From NCBI RefSeq assembly GCF_001552355.1, contig NZ_BCRA01000002.1:1-44792 (forward strand): a stretch of DNA of 44,792 nt, read 5' to 3'. Origin of the DNA: Microbacterium resistens NBRC 103078 (GTDB lineage: Bacteria > Actinomycetota > Actinomycetes > Actinomycetales > Microbacteriaceae). Of this stretch, positions 26,833 to 34,318 are shown in pieces (within the stretch, counting starts at the first letter, position 1; each line of letters starts with the position of its first letter). The position numbers were made by a program, and so were the translations under genes. A model generated the notes under the pieces. That model saw only the letters and a program-made list of their open reading frames with translations, did not search any database and was not told the origin of the DNA.

Positions 26833-27323
26833 GCGTCTCGGACACCCTGCTCGGACGCCACGAGATCGCGACGGCCGAGGACATGGAGGCGCTCGGGCGC
26901 GCGATCGGCGGCGGTCTGGAAGCCGGGGACGTGCTGATCCTCACCGGTCCGCTCGGCGCGGGGAAGACGACCTTCACGCGCGGCCTCGCCGAGGGGCTGG
27001 AAGTGCGCGGTCCCGTGCAGAGCCCGACGTTCGTGCTGGCCCGGACGCACCCCTCCCTGGTCGGGCGCGCCCCGCTCGTGCACATGGACGCGTACCGTCT
27101 GGGGTCCGCGGCGGAGCTCGACGATCTCGACGTCGACGCCGCCGGCTCGGTGGTCGTCGTGGAGTGGGGGCGCGGGATCGCCGAGGACCTGGCCGACTCC
27201 TGGTGGGACATCGAGCTGGAGCGGCCGGTCGGGGCCGGAGCCGGGGCACGGGAGGACGTCGCGGACGAGGACCTGGACGCGGACGCCCCGAGGGTCGTGA
27301 CGATCCGCCGCGGCGGCCGCTGA
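26829..27323 (+). CDS. tsaE: tRNA N6-threonylcarbamoyladenosine synthesis ATPase TsaE
   Basis: Encodes 164 residues from GTG 26829, overlapping the alr stop. Walker A GPLGAGKTT, the switch SPTFVLARTH, the HMDAYRL motif and VVVVEWG define TsaE, the ATPase that drives the t6A37 modification of ANN-decoding tRNAs with TsaB and TsaD. Both of those are encoded just downstream. An acidic insertion (GAGAREDVADEDLDADAP) near the C terminus is not part of the core. tsaC, the fourth component, is not in this window. Confidence 0.94.
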   Translation: MSVSDTLLGRHEIATAEDMEALGRAIGGGLEAGDVLILTGPLGAGKTTFTRGLAEGLEVRGPVQSPTFVLARTHPSLVGRAPLVHMDAYRLGSAAELDDLDVDAAGSVVVVEWGRGIAEDLADSWWDIELERPVGAGAGAREDVADEDLDADAPRVVTIRRGGR

Positions 27324-27394
27324 CCCCGCCGACCCGGGCGCGCGGATCCGGCCGGCACCGGGTCGTCCCGGCGTCGGCGGGCGGCGGCGGAGAC

Positions 27395-27400
27395 TACCCT
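27395..27400 (+). promoter_or_regulatory. -10 element of leaderless tsaB
   Basis: TACCCT ends 6 nt before GTG 27407. The intervening GGAGGG could also be read as a ribosome-binding site, but it would be too close to the start. Confidence 0.5.
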
Positions 27401-27406
27401 GGAGGG

Positions 27407-28042
27407 GTGATCCTCGCCGTCGACACGTCCCTGGGCTCGGCCGTCGCCCTCCTCGGCCGTGACGGATCGACCCTGGCCGAGCTCGGGGAACGAAACGCCC
27501 TCGGGCACGCCGAGGTCATCGGAACGATGCTGCAGGACGCGCTCGCCGCCGCCCAGGCGGAGGCACCCGACGACCCGCTCACGCACGTGGTCGCGGGCAT
27601 GGGGCCGGGGCCGTTCACCGGGCTGCGGATCGGGATCGCCGCGGCCCGCGCGTTCGCCCTCGGCCGAGGCGTCCCCGTGGTCCCCGTGCCCAGCCATCTC
27701 GCCGCCGCCCTCTCCGTCATCCGCGAAGAGAAGCCGAGCGAGCCGTTCGCGATCCTCACCGACGCGCGCCGTCGTGAGTCCGCGGTGACGGTCTTCGAGG
27801 GGCTCGACGTCGACGGGATCCCGCACGTCGTGGTGGATACCGTGCTCGTCCCCCGCGAGGAGGTCGACGCGCGTCTGGGGGCGCTCCGCCAGATCACCGC
27901 GACCGAGCTGTCCGCGGTCTCCCTCGCCCGTGTCGGCGCCCGGGCCGTCGCCGCCGGACGCACCCTCGCGGGCGCCGAGCCGCTGTACCTGCGGGCGCCG
28001 GACGCCCGGATCCCGAGCGCGCCGAAACGGGTCGGATCATGA
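27407..28042 (+). CDS. tsaB: tRNA t6A synthesis scaffold protein TsaB
   Basis: Encodes 211 residues of the ASKHA fold (MILAVDTSLGSAVALLGRDG, GMGPGPFTGLRIGIAAARAF). TsaB pairs with TsaD and is needed for its activity, though it lacks the catalytic metal site; accordingly no HxxxH motif is present. GTG 27407 agrees with both the family N terminus and the leaderless -10. The stop overlaps the rimI ATG by 4 nt. The order tsaE, tsaB, rimI, tsaD is a common actinobacterial cluster. Confidence 0.94.
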   Translation: MILAVDTSLGSAVALLGRDGSTLAELGERNALGHAEVIGTMLQDALAAAQAEAPDDPLTHVVAGMGPGPFTGLRIGIAAARAFALGRGVPVVPVPSHLAAALSVIREEKPSEPFAILTDARRRESAVTVFEGLDVDGIPHVVVDTVLVPREEVDARLGALRQITATELSAVSLARVGARAVAAGRTLAGAEPLYLRAPDARIPSAPKRVGS

Positions 28043-28551
28043 TCCGGCCAGCCTCCCCGGACGACCTCGACGCGATCATGGCGATCGAGCAGGCCTCGTT
28101 CCCCCGCGACGCCTGGAGCGCGGAGGCGATGGCCGCCGAGCTGGCCTCCCCGCACGGCAGCTACCTCGTCGTCGTCGAGCCGGATGCGGCGGGCGAGCGG
28201 ATCGTCGGCTATGGGGGAGTGCGGGCGCTGCGCGGCTCCCGGGACGCCGACATCCAGACGATCGCCCTGGATGCACGGCATCGGGGCGCGGGGCGGGGCC
28301 GTGCGCTGCTGCGTGCGCTCCTGGCGCAGGCCGAGGGGCGCGGGGCGAGTGAGGTCTTCCTCGAGGTCCGCGCCGACAACCCCGTGGCCGCCGCGCTCTA
28401 CGCGTCGGAGGGCTTCGACGAGATCGGACGCCGCGCGCACTACTACCAGCCCGACGACGTGGACGCCGTGGTGATGCGCCTGGACCTCCGGTCCCGCGCC
28501 GCCCAGACGACCGCGGACGCCGCGCGGAGCGACCGGAAGGAGTCGGCATGA
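28039..28551 (+). CDS. rimI: GNAT N-acetyltransferase RimI
   Basis: Encodes 170 residues. RimI acetylates the N-terminal residue of ribosomal protein bS18 and, in some species, other proteins including partners in the t6A complex. The acetyl-CoA loop is [40 protein letters not shown] and the final [18 protein letters not shown] are diagnostic. About 20 residues after the last strand ([19 protein letters not shown]) are not part of the fold. It overlaps both tsaB and tsaD by 4 nt, so the three proteins are made together. Confidence 0.93.
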   Translation: MIRPASPDDLDAIMAIEQASFPRDAWSAEAMAAELASPHGSYLVVVEPDAAGERIVGYGGVRALRGSRDADIQTIALDARHRGAGRGRALLRALLAQAEGRGASEVFLEVRADNPVAAALYASEGFDEIGRRAHYYQPDDVDAVVMRLDLRSRAAQTTADAARSDRKESA

Positions 28552-29672
28552 GCGAGCCCCTCGTCCTCGGCATCGAGACGAGCTGCGACGAGACCGGGAT
28601 CGGCATCGTCCGCGGACGCACCCTGCTGTCGAACACGATCGCCTCCAGCATGGACGAGCACGCCCGCTACGGCGGCGTGGTGCCGGAGGTGGCGGCGCGC
28701 GCGCACCTGGAGGCGTTGCAGCCGTCGATCGAACGCGCCCTCGACGAGGCCGAGGTCCGGTTGACGGACCTGGACGCGGTGGCCGTCACGAGCGGCCCGG
28801 GGCTGGCGGGCGCGCTCATGGTCGGGATCGGTGCCGCCAAGGGGCTGGCGGTCTCGCTCGGCACGCCGCTCTACGCCGTGAACCACCTCGTCGGGCACAT
28901 CGCCGCGGACATCCTCGACGCCGATGCGCCGCCGCTGGAGTACCCCACGATCGCCCTGCTGGTGAGCGGCGGTCACACGTCGCTCCTGCACGTGCGCGAC
29001 CTCACCACCGACGTCGAGCTGCTCGGCGAGACGGTGGACGACGCCGCCGGCGAGGCCTTCGACAAGGTCGCGCGCCTGCTCGGACTGCCGTATCCCGGCG
29101 GACCCGAGATCGACCGCGCGGCCGCGGGCGGGGATCCGCGGGCCATCGCGTTCCCCCGCGGCCTGTCCCGGGCGTCGGACCTGGAGCGGCACCGCTACGA
29201 CTTCTCGTTCTCGGGCCTGAAGACGGCGGTGGCCCGCTGGATCGAGCGCGCGAGCGCCGACGGCGTGGAGGTCCCGGTCGCGGATGTGGCGGCGAGCTTC
29301 CGTGAGGCGGTCGTCGACGTGCTCGTGACGAAGGCGCTCGCCGCCTGCGCGGACCGCGGCGTCCCCCGCCTGCTCCTCGGCGGCGGCGTGATCGCGAACC
29401 GGCGACTGCGCGAGCAGACGATCGAGCGCGCCGCGGCGGCGGGTGTGACCGTGCGGATCCCTCCGCTGAGCCTGTGCACCGACAACGGAGCCATGATCGC
29501 GGCGCTGGCCGCCGAGCTCATCGCGTCCGGGCGTGCGCCGTCCACGCTCGCCTTCGGCGCCGACTCCACCCTGCCCGTGACCGAGATCCAGGTCGCGTCC
29601 TCGGCGCCGGGCGCCGCACCCGGGGTCGCCGCCGGGGCCGACATCGGGGCGGGCATCGGGGCGGGCGGATGA
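28548..29672 (+). CDS. tsaD: tRNA N6-adenosine threonylcarbamoyltransferase TsaD
   Basis: Encodes 374 residues. TsaD transfers the threonylcarbamoyl group from its AMP ester to A37 of tRNA. The metal ligands His113 and His117 lie in [56 protein letters not shown] and [11 protein letters not shown] are all standard. The last ~25 residues are low-complexity Ala/Gly/Pro ([10 protein letters not shown] and onward), encoded by short GGGGCGGGC-type repeats, and are beyond the family fold. The stop overlaps the ATG of the next gene. Confidence 0.97.
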   Translation: MSEPLVLGIETSCDETGIGIVRGRTLLSNTIASSMDEHARYGGVVPEVAARAHLEALQPSIERALDEAEVRLTDLDAVAVTSGPGLAGALMVGIGAAKGLAVSLGTPLYAVNHLVGHIAADILDADAPPLEYPTIALLVSGGHTSLLHVRDLTTDVELLGETVDDAAGEAFDKVARLLGLPYPGGPEIDRAAAGGDPRAIAFPRGLSRASDLERHRYDFSFSGLKTAVARWIERASADGVEVPVADVAASFREAVVDVLVTKALAACADRGVPRLLLGGGVIANRRLREQTIERAAAAGVTVRIPPLSLCTDNGAMIAALAAELIASGRAPSTLAFGADSTLPVTEIQVASSAPGAAPGVAAGADIGAGIGAGG

Positions 29673-30073
29673 CGACGCCGGGCGACGGAGCCCCGGAACG
29701 GTTCTCCAAGCTGCCGACGGCGCCGTCGCCGGTGACGGTGGAGAGCGGCCCGGATCTGCACGACGAGGGGGCCGTCCCCACCGGAGCCGTCTGGGAGCCC
29801 TCGACCGCGACCGGCGCGGTGCGCCGGGGTGACGATGCCCGCCTGGCGCCCTGGGCCTTGCTCGCGGCGATCGTCGCGCTCGCCGCGTCCCTGTTCGTGG
29901 GGTGGGGGATCCCGGTCGCGATCATCGCCGTGGTCTCGGCGATCATGTGCCTGCGCCGCCCGGTGGAGAGCCGGGCGATGTCGGTCTGGGCGCTCGTGCT
30001 GGGTTCTGTCGCCACCGTCTACAGCGCCGGCTGGCTCCTCTGGGCCGCCTTCGCGGCGGGGCTGCTCGGGTAG
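29669..30073 (+). CDS. small membrane protein, DUF4190-like
   Basis: Encodes 134 residues. The first ~58 are polar and probably cytoplasmic. Two closely spaced hydrophobic stretches (about 59-95: [18 protein letters not shown] and onward to IMCL) and a last one (about 103-134: [20 protein letters not shown]) give two to three membrane helices. The layout and [19 protein letters not shown] resemble DUF4190-type proteins, though the match is only by character. It is coupled to tsaD by a 4-nt overlap and to the next gene by a short gap; its role is unknown. Confidence 0.75.
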   Translation: MTTPGDGAPERFSKLPTAPSPVTVESGPDLHDEGAVPTGAVWEPSTATGAVRRGDDARLAPWALLAAIVALAASLFVGWGIPVAIIAVVSAIMCLRRPVESRAMSVWALVLGSVATVYSAGWLLWAAFAAGLLG

Positions 30074-30085
30074 CGGAGCGATCCG

Positions 30086-31315
30086 ATGGGCGACGGGCTC
30101 GACGAGGAGCGCGAACGGCGGGCGCTGCAGGAGCGCGCCTACGGCCGGGGGCCGACGCCGTTGAGCCCCGCGGAGGCGGACCGGCTTCGGGACCTGCAGC
30201 GGCGTCGCGTGGCCCCGGCAGGGCCGGAGGTCAGCGCGGTCGTGGACACCGCGGCGCCGGGCGAGGGACCCGCACCGGGACCGGAGGCATGGTTCGCGTC
30301 CGCGGTGGCGGAGGACGCCGCGACGACGGGGCCGCCGCACGTCCTCGCCGTGCCGAAGGAACCCGGGAGCGATCCGGTGACGGTGGCGGCGGATCCGGGA
30401 TCCTCTTCCGGTCCGCCGCACGTCCTCGGCGAGACGGCTCCGCCCTCCCGCTGGCGGGCGCTGCTCGCGGACCGCGCGATTGCCGGCCGGTGGCGGCGTC
30501 CTCGCGTGCTCGTCACGGCCGCCGCGGCGCTCGTGGCTGCGGGCCTCGCGATCGGCTGGTCCGTGCCCCGCGCGCCCGATGTGGCGCTGCCGATGACCGC
30601 GGCGCACGAGGAGCGGCGGGAGGCCGTGCTCGAGGCGCTGAACGGACTCGACGACATCGATCCGGGCTCGCTCCTGCTGCTGGCGGAGGAAGGCGACTCG
30701 CGCCTCTGGTGGGGGACGCGCGGCGACGGCCGGGTCCACTGCGGGATCCTCGACATCGACGACGAACAGCCGGAGGTCACGTGCCTGCGGAGCACGCAGT
30801 GGGAGGCTCAGGACGTGCTGTCCGTGCATCGCACCGTCACCCTCGAGGACGAGCGCGGCGTCTCGTACAGCGGGGGGATCACGCTCGCCCAGGACAGATA
30901 CCCGTTGGGGTTCCTGCAGCGGTGGGAGTACGACAGCAGCGTGTGGGACAACGCGGACTACAGCCCTGCACAGAAGGAGACAGCGCGTCGACTGGTCCGC
31001 GAGGAGGATCTGCAGGGCATGCCGTTGGTCGTCGGCTACCTCGACGACGACCCGGTGTGGTTCGTCACGTCACAGGGCGGAGAGTCGTGCCTGATCACCG
31101 AATTCGGCGGTCCGCGCGTCCGCGCGTGCGGCGACGCGGACCCGCGCACGGGGGTATCGCAGGTGGCCGGCGATCGATCGTTGGTCGTGCTCGAGGTCCC
31201 GGCGGGGGCGGGTGGATCCGCCGTCCTGGATCTGCGCACCGCGAACATGCACGGCCAATACCTCGTGATCACCCGGCAGGCCGATCCCTCGACCGCCTGG
31301 GGCCCCCGCCTCTGA
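30086..31315 (+). CDS. membrane-anchored protein of unknown function
   Basis: Encodes 409 residues I do not recognise. Residues 1-120 are charged and Pro/Gly-rich, with DEERERRALQERAYGRG at the start and GPPHVL occurring twice (82-87 and 109-114). One membrane helix spans about 141-160 (VLVTAAAALVAAGLAIGWSV). The remaining ~240 residues would be outside the membrane, with LLLLAEEGDSRLWWGTRGDG, VHCGILDIDDEQPEVTCLRS and FVTSQGGESCLITEF suggesting a beta-rich fold; two Cys pairs could form disulfides. It follows the small membrane protein by 12 nt. A sensor or cell-envelope role is plausible but unproven. Confidence 0.75.
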   Translation: MGDGLDEERERRALQERAYGRGPTPLSPAEADRLRDLQRRRVAPAGPEVSAVVDTAAPGEGPAPGPEAWFASAVAEDAATTGPPHVLAVPKEPGSDPVTVAADPGSSSGPPHVLGETAPPSRWRALLADRAIAGRWRRPRVLVTAAAALVAAGLAIGWSVPRAPDVALPMTAAHEERREAVLEALNGLDDIDPGSLLLLAEEGDSRLWWGTRGDGRVHCGILDIDDEQPEVTCLRSTQWEAQDVLSVHRTVTLEDERGVSYSGGITLAQDRYPLGFLQRWEYDSSVWDNADYSPAQKETARRLVREEDLQGMPLVVGYLDDDPVWFVTSQGGESCLITEFGGPRVRACGDADPRTGVSQVAGDRSLVVLEVPAGAGGSAVLDLRTANMHGQYLVITRQADPSTAWGPRL

Positions 31316-31341
31316 CCCCCTCCCCGCCCGCCCCTCCTGTC

Positions 31342-31396
31342 GAGTGGTCAGTTTCTGTGGGTTGAGGCGCGCGGAACCCACAAAAACTGACCACTC
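31342..31396. terminator. palindromic intergenic element, copy 2, between convergent genes
   Basis: Left arm 31342-31363 reads GAGTGGTCAGTTTCTGTGGG then TT; right arm 31375-31396 is its complement with one mismatch. The 11-nt loop contains GGCGCGC, as in copy 1. Three base pairs in the middle of the stem are swapped (AAA/TTT in copy 1, TTT/AAA here), so pairing is kept. It lies between a plus-strand and a minus-strand gene and could terminate both. The bases after it (31394-31425) contain CTCAACGAC and GAGCGAG words like the REP unit at 1002. Confidence 0.85.
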
Positions 31397-31430
31397 AACG
31401 ACGGAGCGAGGGGAGCGGAGCGAGGGAGGA

Positions 31431-32624
31431 TCAGACGCGGTCGGCGAGGACGGCGTGGCGCCGGTCGCCGATGCGGACGAGGATGAGCGTCGCCGAGCCC
31501 TTCCCGCGCAGCGTCAGCTTCCGGCGGAACGCTGCGGGATCGATGTCGACGCCCCGCTTCTTGATCTCCAGGGTTCCGACGCCGGCCGCCTTGAGCGCCG
31601 CCGAGATCGTCTTCGCGTGCAGGGGCAGCACCTCGCGCACCCGGAAGCTCGCCGCGAAGGGGGAGGAGAGGGGATCGTCGGACGTGAGGTACGCGATGTG
31701 CTCGTCCAGCATCCCGGCCCCGGTGCGTCGCGCCAGATCCCCGATGAGACGGGCGCGGATCACAGCGCCGTCCGGCTCGTGGAGGTAGGCGCCGAGCGGG
31801 CGCACCTCCGCGTCCGCGGAGTCGGCGGGAGCGGTGAGCTCGTGCGTGCTCTCCCCTCGGATGACCATCGCCGCACGGCGCACCCCGTCGCGTTCCAGGC
31901 CGCCGGCCCACAGCACGAGCTCCACGACGCTGCCGTCCACGCTCACCCACTGCGCCTCGGCCTCGGGCGGCAGGGCGTCGCGGTCGTGCCCGGGGCCGAG
32001 CTTGACCCCGGTCGGCATCCTCTCCGCGAGAGCGAACACCCAGTCCAGGGGAGGGGAGTAGTCGGCGGCCGACACGCGCCGGGTCTCGGTGTGCCCGGCC
32101 GTGCGCCGGGCGGGGTCGAGCCACGCCGCCTCGCCCGGATCGCCGCTCAGCGGGATCTCCTCGGCGCGTGCGTGCCGCACCTCGGCGTCCGCGCCGAAGG
32201 GCGCCAGGTTGAAGGCGGCCAGCGCCGCCGTGATCTCGTCGGCATCGATCGCGGTCACGCGCAGGCCCGCGGCGGCGAAGGCCAGCGCGTCTCCGCCGAT
32301 GCCGCAGCCGAGGTCGGTGACGTGGGCGATCCCTGCGGTTCGCAGGCGTCCGGCGTGCCGTGCCGCCACGGACAGCCGGGTGGCCTGTTCGAGCCCGGCG
32401 CGGGTGAACAGCATCCGGTCCGCGAACGGCCCGAACTTCGTCCGAGCTTTGGCGCGGAGATGCGCCTGGCCGACGACGGCGGCCACGAGATCCGGACCGT
32501 GCCCGGCTCCGCGGAGCCGCGACACCGCGGCGGCGGCCTCGGCCGTCGTCTCCACCGGGCCGAGCTCGTCCAGCAGGCGCAGCCCCTCGGGGGTGAGCAG
32601 GGCGGTCAGCTCGGGCATCTCCAC
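31431..32624 (-). CDS. class I SAM-dependent methyltransferase with THUMP-like C-terminal domain
   Basis: Encodes 397 residues. The Rossmann motif I is VTDLGCGIGGDALAF, followed by the acidic end of beta-2 (VTAIDADEITAALAAFNLA) and a AWLDPARR motif in the place of the catalytic loop. The C-terminal ~90 residues (AKTISAALKAAGVGTLEIKK, RGVDIDPAAFRRKL, LILVRIGDRRHAVL) match the THUMP-like domain that accompanies this methyltransferase family in actinobacteria. An RNA or protein target is likely; it is not known to me. GTG 32624 has TAGGCT 6 nt upstream and no Shine-Dalgarno. Confidence 0.88.
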   Translation of the reverse strand: MEMPELTALLTPEGLRLLDELGPVETTAEAAAAVSRLRGAGHGPDLVAAVVGQAHLRAKARTKFGPFADRMLFTRAGLEQATRLSVAARHAGRLRTAGIAHVTDLGCGIGGDALAFAAAGLRVTAIDADEITAALAAFNLAPFGADAEVRHARAEEIPLSGDPGEAAWLDPARRTAGHTETRRVSAADYSPPLDWVFALAERMPTGVKLGPGHDRDALPPEAEAQWVSVDGSVVELVLWAGGLERDGVRRAAMVIRGESTHELTAPADSADAEVRPLGAYLHEPDGAVIRARLIGDLARRTGAGMLDEHIAYLTSDDPLSSPFAASFRVREVLPLHAKTISAALKAAGVGTLEIKKRGVDIDPAAFRRKLTLRGKGSATLILVRIGDRRHAVLADRV

Positions 32625-32630
32625 CTGCCC

Positions 32631-32636
32631 AGCCTA
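32631..32636 (-). promoter_or_regulatory. -10 element of leaderless methyltransferase gene
   Basis: On the minus strand TAGGCT is followed by 6 nt and GTG 32624. It lies 24 bp from the first CIRCE site of groES. Confidence 0.55.
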
Positions 32637-32659
32637 GGGGCCTGCCGCATCCCCCGAGG

Positions 32660-32686
32660 CTGGCACTCGCATTGCGCGAGTGCCAG
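32660..32686. promoter_or_regulatory. CIRCE operator 1 of groES
   Basis: CTGGCACTC (32660-32668), 9 nt, GAGTGCCAG (32678-32686). This matches the CIRCE layout TTAGCACTC-N9-GAGTGCTAA, bound by HrcA, but with GG/CC in place of TA/TA at the ends. Perfect arm symmetry extends two bases further each way. It overlaps the -35 region. Confidence 0.85.
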
Positions 32687-32701
32687 CCTTGCGCCTACAC
32701 T
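32672..32701 (+). promoter_or_regulatory. groES promoter
   Basis: TTGCGC (32672-32677), 18 nt, TACACT (32696-32701). It lies between and partly under the two CIRCE sites, so repressor binding would block it. Confidence 0.55.
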
Positions 32702-32705
32702 GTGA

Positions 32706-32732
32706 TTAGCACTCTCGGGTTGAGGGTGCTAA
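32706..32732. promoter_or_regulatory. CIRCE operator 2 of groES
   Basis: TTAGCACTC (32706-32714), 9 nt, GGGTGCTAA (32724-32732). The left half is the exact consensus; the right half has one change. It covers the predicted transcription start. Confidence 0.9.
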
Positions 32733-32764
32733 CGAGTCTTGAACCGTCGAGAAAGAGGTAGACC

Positions 32765-33061
32765 GTGTCGGTTTCCATCAAGCCGCTCGAGGACCGCATC
32801 GTCATCCAGCAGGTCGAGGCCGAGCAGACCACCGCGAGTGGCCTGGTCATCCCCGACACCGCCAAGGAGAAGCCCCAGGAGGGCGAGGTCGTGGCCGTGG
32901 GCCCCGGCCGCATCGACGACAACGGCAACCGTGTTCCGCTCGACGTCGCCGTCGGCGACCGCGTGCTCTACAGCAAGTACGGCGGGACCGAGGTCAAGTT
33001 CGGCGCCGACGAGTACCTGGTGCTCTCGGCCCGCGACGTCCTCGCGGTCGTCGTCCGCTGA
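32765..33061 (+). CDS. groES: co-chaperonin GroES
   Basis: Encodes 98 residues from GTG 32765 ([20 protein letters not shown]), preceded by AAAGAGG. The mobile loop is about [17 protein letters not shown], which docks on GroEL to close the folding chamber. The roof loop and C-terminal strand ([14 protein letters not shown]) are intact. Two CIRCE sites predict heat-shock control by HrcA. groEL does not follow: the gene is monocistronic and a strong terminator lies 12 nt downstream, so GroEL must come from elsewhere, as in many actinobacteria with a separate groEL2. Confidence 0.97.
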   Translation: MSVSIKPLEDRIVIQQVEAEQTTASGLVIPDTAKEKPQEGEVVAVGPGRIDDNGNRVPLDVAVGDRVLYSKYGGTEVKFGADEYLVLSARDVLAVVVR

Positions 33062-33073
33062 CGCGCTGACGTT

Positions 33074-33113
33074 GGCGAAGGGCCCGGATGCCTCGGCATC
33101 CGGGCCCTTCGCC
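33074..33113 (+). terminator. 19-bp perfect-stem terminator after groES
   Basis: The arm GGCGAAGGGCCCGGATGCC (33074-33092) and its exact complement (33095-33113) are 2 nt apart. The stem is followed by GTGTCG, not a T-run, which is common in high-GC genomes. Confidence 0.85.
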
Positions 33114-33136
33114 GTGTCGGGGCGGTCCGCCGCGTC

Positions 33137-33201
33137 TTGGGGCGCGTTCCGGGCGGAGATTGGCGCGAATCACGCCCCGAATGGCCGGAATCCGCCCCGA
33201 A
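33137..33201. repeat. imperfect nested palindrome between groES and rarD
   Basis: TTGGGGCG-NN-TTCCGG (from 33137) and its near complement ending at 33201 form outer arms with a few mismatches. Inside, GGCGCGAATCACGCC (about 33162-33176) is nearly self-complementary. This is similar in plan to the nested elements at 10887 and 23066 but more degraded. Confidence 0.5.
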
Positions 33202-33240
33202 CCGGACCCGGACAGGCGCCGCCGGGCCGTGAGCGCGCCA

Positions 33241-33246
33241 TAGGGT
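33241..33246 (+). promoter_or_regulatory. -10 element of leaderless rarD
   Basis: TAGGGT ends 6 nt before GTG 33253, with no Shine-Dalgarno. Confidence 0.55.
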
Positions 33247-33252
33247 TGACCG

Positions 33253-34179
33253 GTGAGCCCATCCCCGCGCAGCCCGCAGACGGCCGGAGCGGTGTACGCC
33301 GGCGGCGCCTACCTGATCTGGGGCGTGCTGCCGCTGTACTTCCTGCTGCTGGTCCCCACCGGTCCGTGGGAGCTGGTCGCGTGGCGGGTGCTGCTGTCGT
33401 TCGTGTTCTGCCTGATCCTGCTCACGGTGATGCGCGGCTGGAGCGCGCTCGGCGCCATCGTGCGGCAGCCGCGCCTGCTCGGCTGGACCGCGCTGGCCGG
33501 CGTGCTCATCTACATCAACTGGCAGGTCTTCGTCATCGCGACGCTGTCCGACCACATCGTCGAGACGAGCCTCGGGTACTTCATCAACCCGATCACGACC
33601 GTGCTGCTGGGCGTCTTCGTCCTGCGGGAGCGGATCCGCCCGCTGCAGTGGGCCGCCATCGGGATCGCCTCGCTCGCCGTGCTGGTGATCGTGTTCGCCT
33701 ACGGGTCCTTCCCCTGGATCGCGCTCTCGCTCACCGCCTCGTTCGGCGTGTACGGACTGGTCAAGAAGCGGATCGGCGCGGCGGTCGACGCCGTCAGCGG
33801 GCTCACCCTGGAGTCGTTCTGGCTGATCCCGGTCGCGCTCGTGCAGCTCATCGCCGTCGCGCAGACCACCGGCGTGACCCTCGGGGCGGCGGGCCCGACG
33901 CACGCGGCGCTGCTGGCCTTCGCCGGCGTCGCCACGGCCGTGCCGCTGCTGCTGTTCGCGGCCGGGGCGCGACGGATCGGCCTCACCGTGATCGGCATGC
34001 TGCAGTTCATCACTCCGGTGATGCAGTTCATCGTGGGCGCCGTCTTCCGTGGGGAGCCCATGCCGCTGGAGCGGTGGATCGGCTTCACGATCGTGTGGAT
34101 CGCGATCGCGGTGTTCCTCGTGGATCTGCTGCGGGAAGGGCGCCGGGGCCCGCGGACGGCGGCCCCCGAGCTGGTGTGA
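33253..34179 (+). CDS. rarD: RarD-type EamA (DMT) family transporter
   Basis: Encodes 308 residues with about ten membrane helices in two EamA repeats. The start YAGGAYLIWGVLPLYFLLL, NWQVFVIATLSDHIVETSLG, YFINPITTVLLGVFVLRERI and LLLFAAGARRIGLTVIGMLQ and YITP-like FITPVMQF are features of the RarD subgroup, first named for chloramphenicol resistance. The substrate is unknown; some members are linked to amino acid or drug export. The leaderless -10 supports GTG 33253. It stands between two terminator-like elements and livK, so it is probably a single-gene unit. Confidence 0.9.
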   Translation: MSPSPRSPQTAGAVYAGGAYLIWGVLPLYFLLLVPTGPWELVAWRVLLSFVFCLILLTVMRGWSALGAIVRQPRLLGWTALAGVLIYINWQVFVIATLSDHIVETSLGYFINPITTVLLGVFVLRERIRPLQWAAIGIASLAVLVIVFAYGSFPWIALSLTASFGVYGLVKKRIGAAVDAVSGLTLESFWLIPVALVQLIAVAQTTGVTLGAAGPTHAALLAFAGVATAVPLLLFAAGARRIGLTVIGMLQFITPVMQFIVGAVFRGEPMPLERWIGFTIVWIAIAVFLVDLLREGRRGPRTAAPELV

Positions 34180-34318
34180 CACCCGGTCCCGCGCGACGCG
34201 GGATCCGATCGTTAACGCACTGATACGCGGATGCGCCGCGCCCGGATCTAGGGTGGTTACACCCGACGGGCGGGCACCGACGATGGTGTCGCCACGTTCA
34301 GTCACGCAAAGGAGCATC

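Noticed and set aside
33061..33252. A missing groEL after groES
   Set aside because: The gap holds a terminator and a palindrome; no chaperonin fragment is visible. Separate groES and groEL loci are common in actinobacteria, so this is not a deletion.
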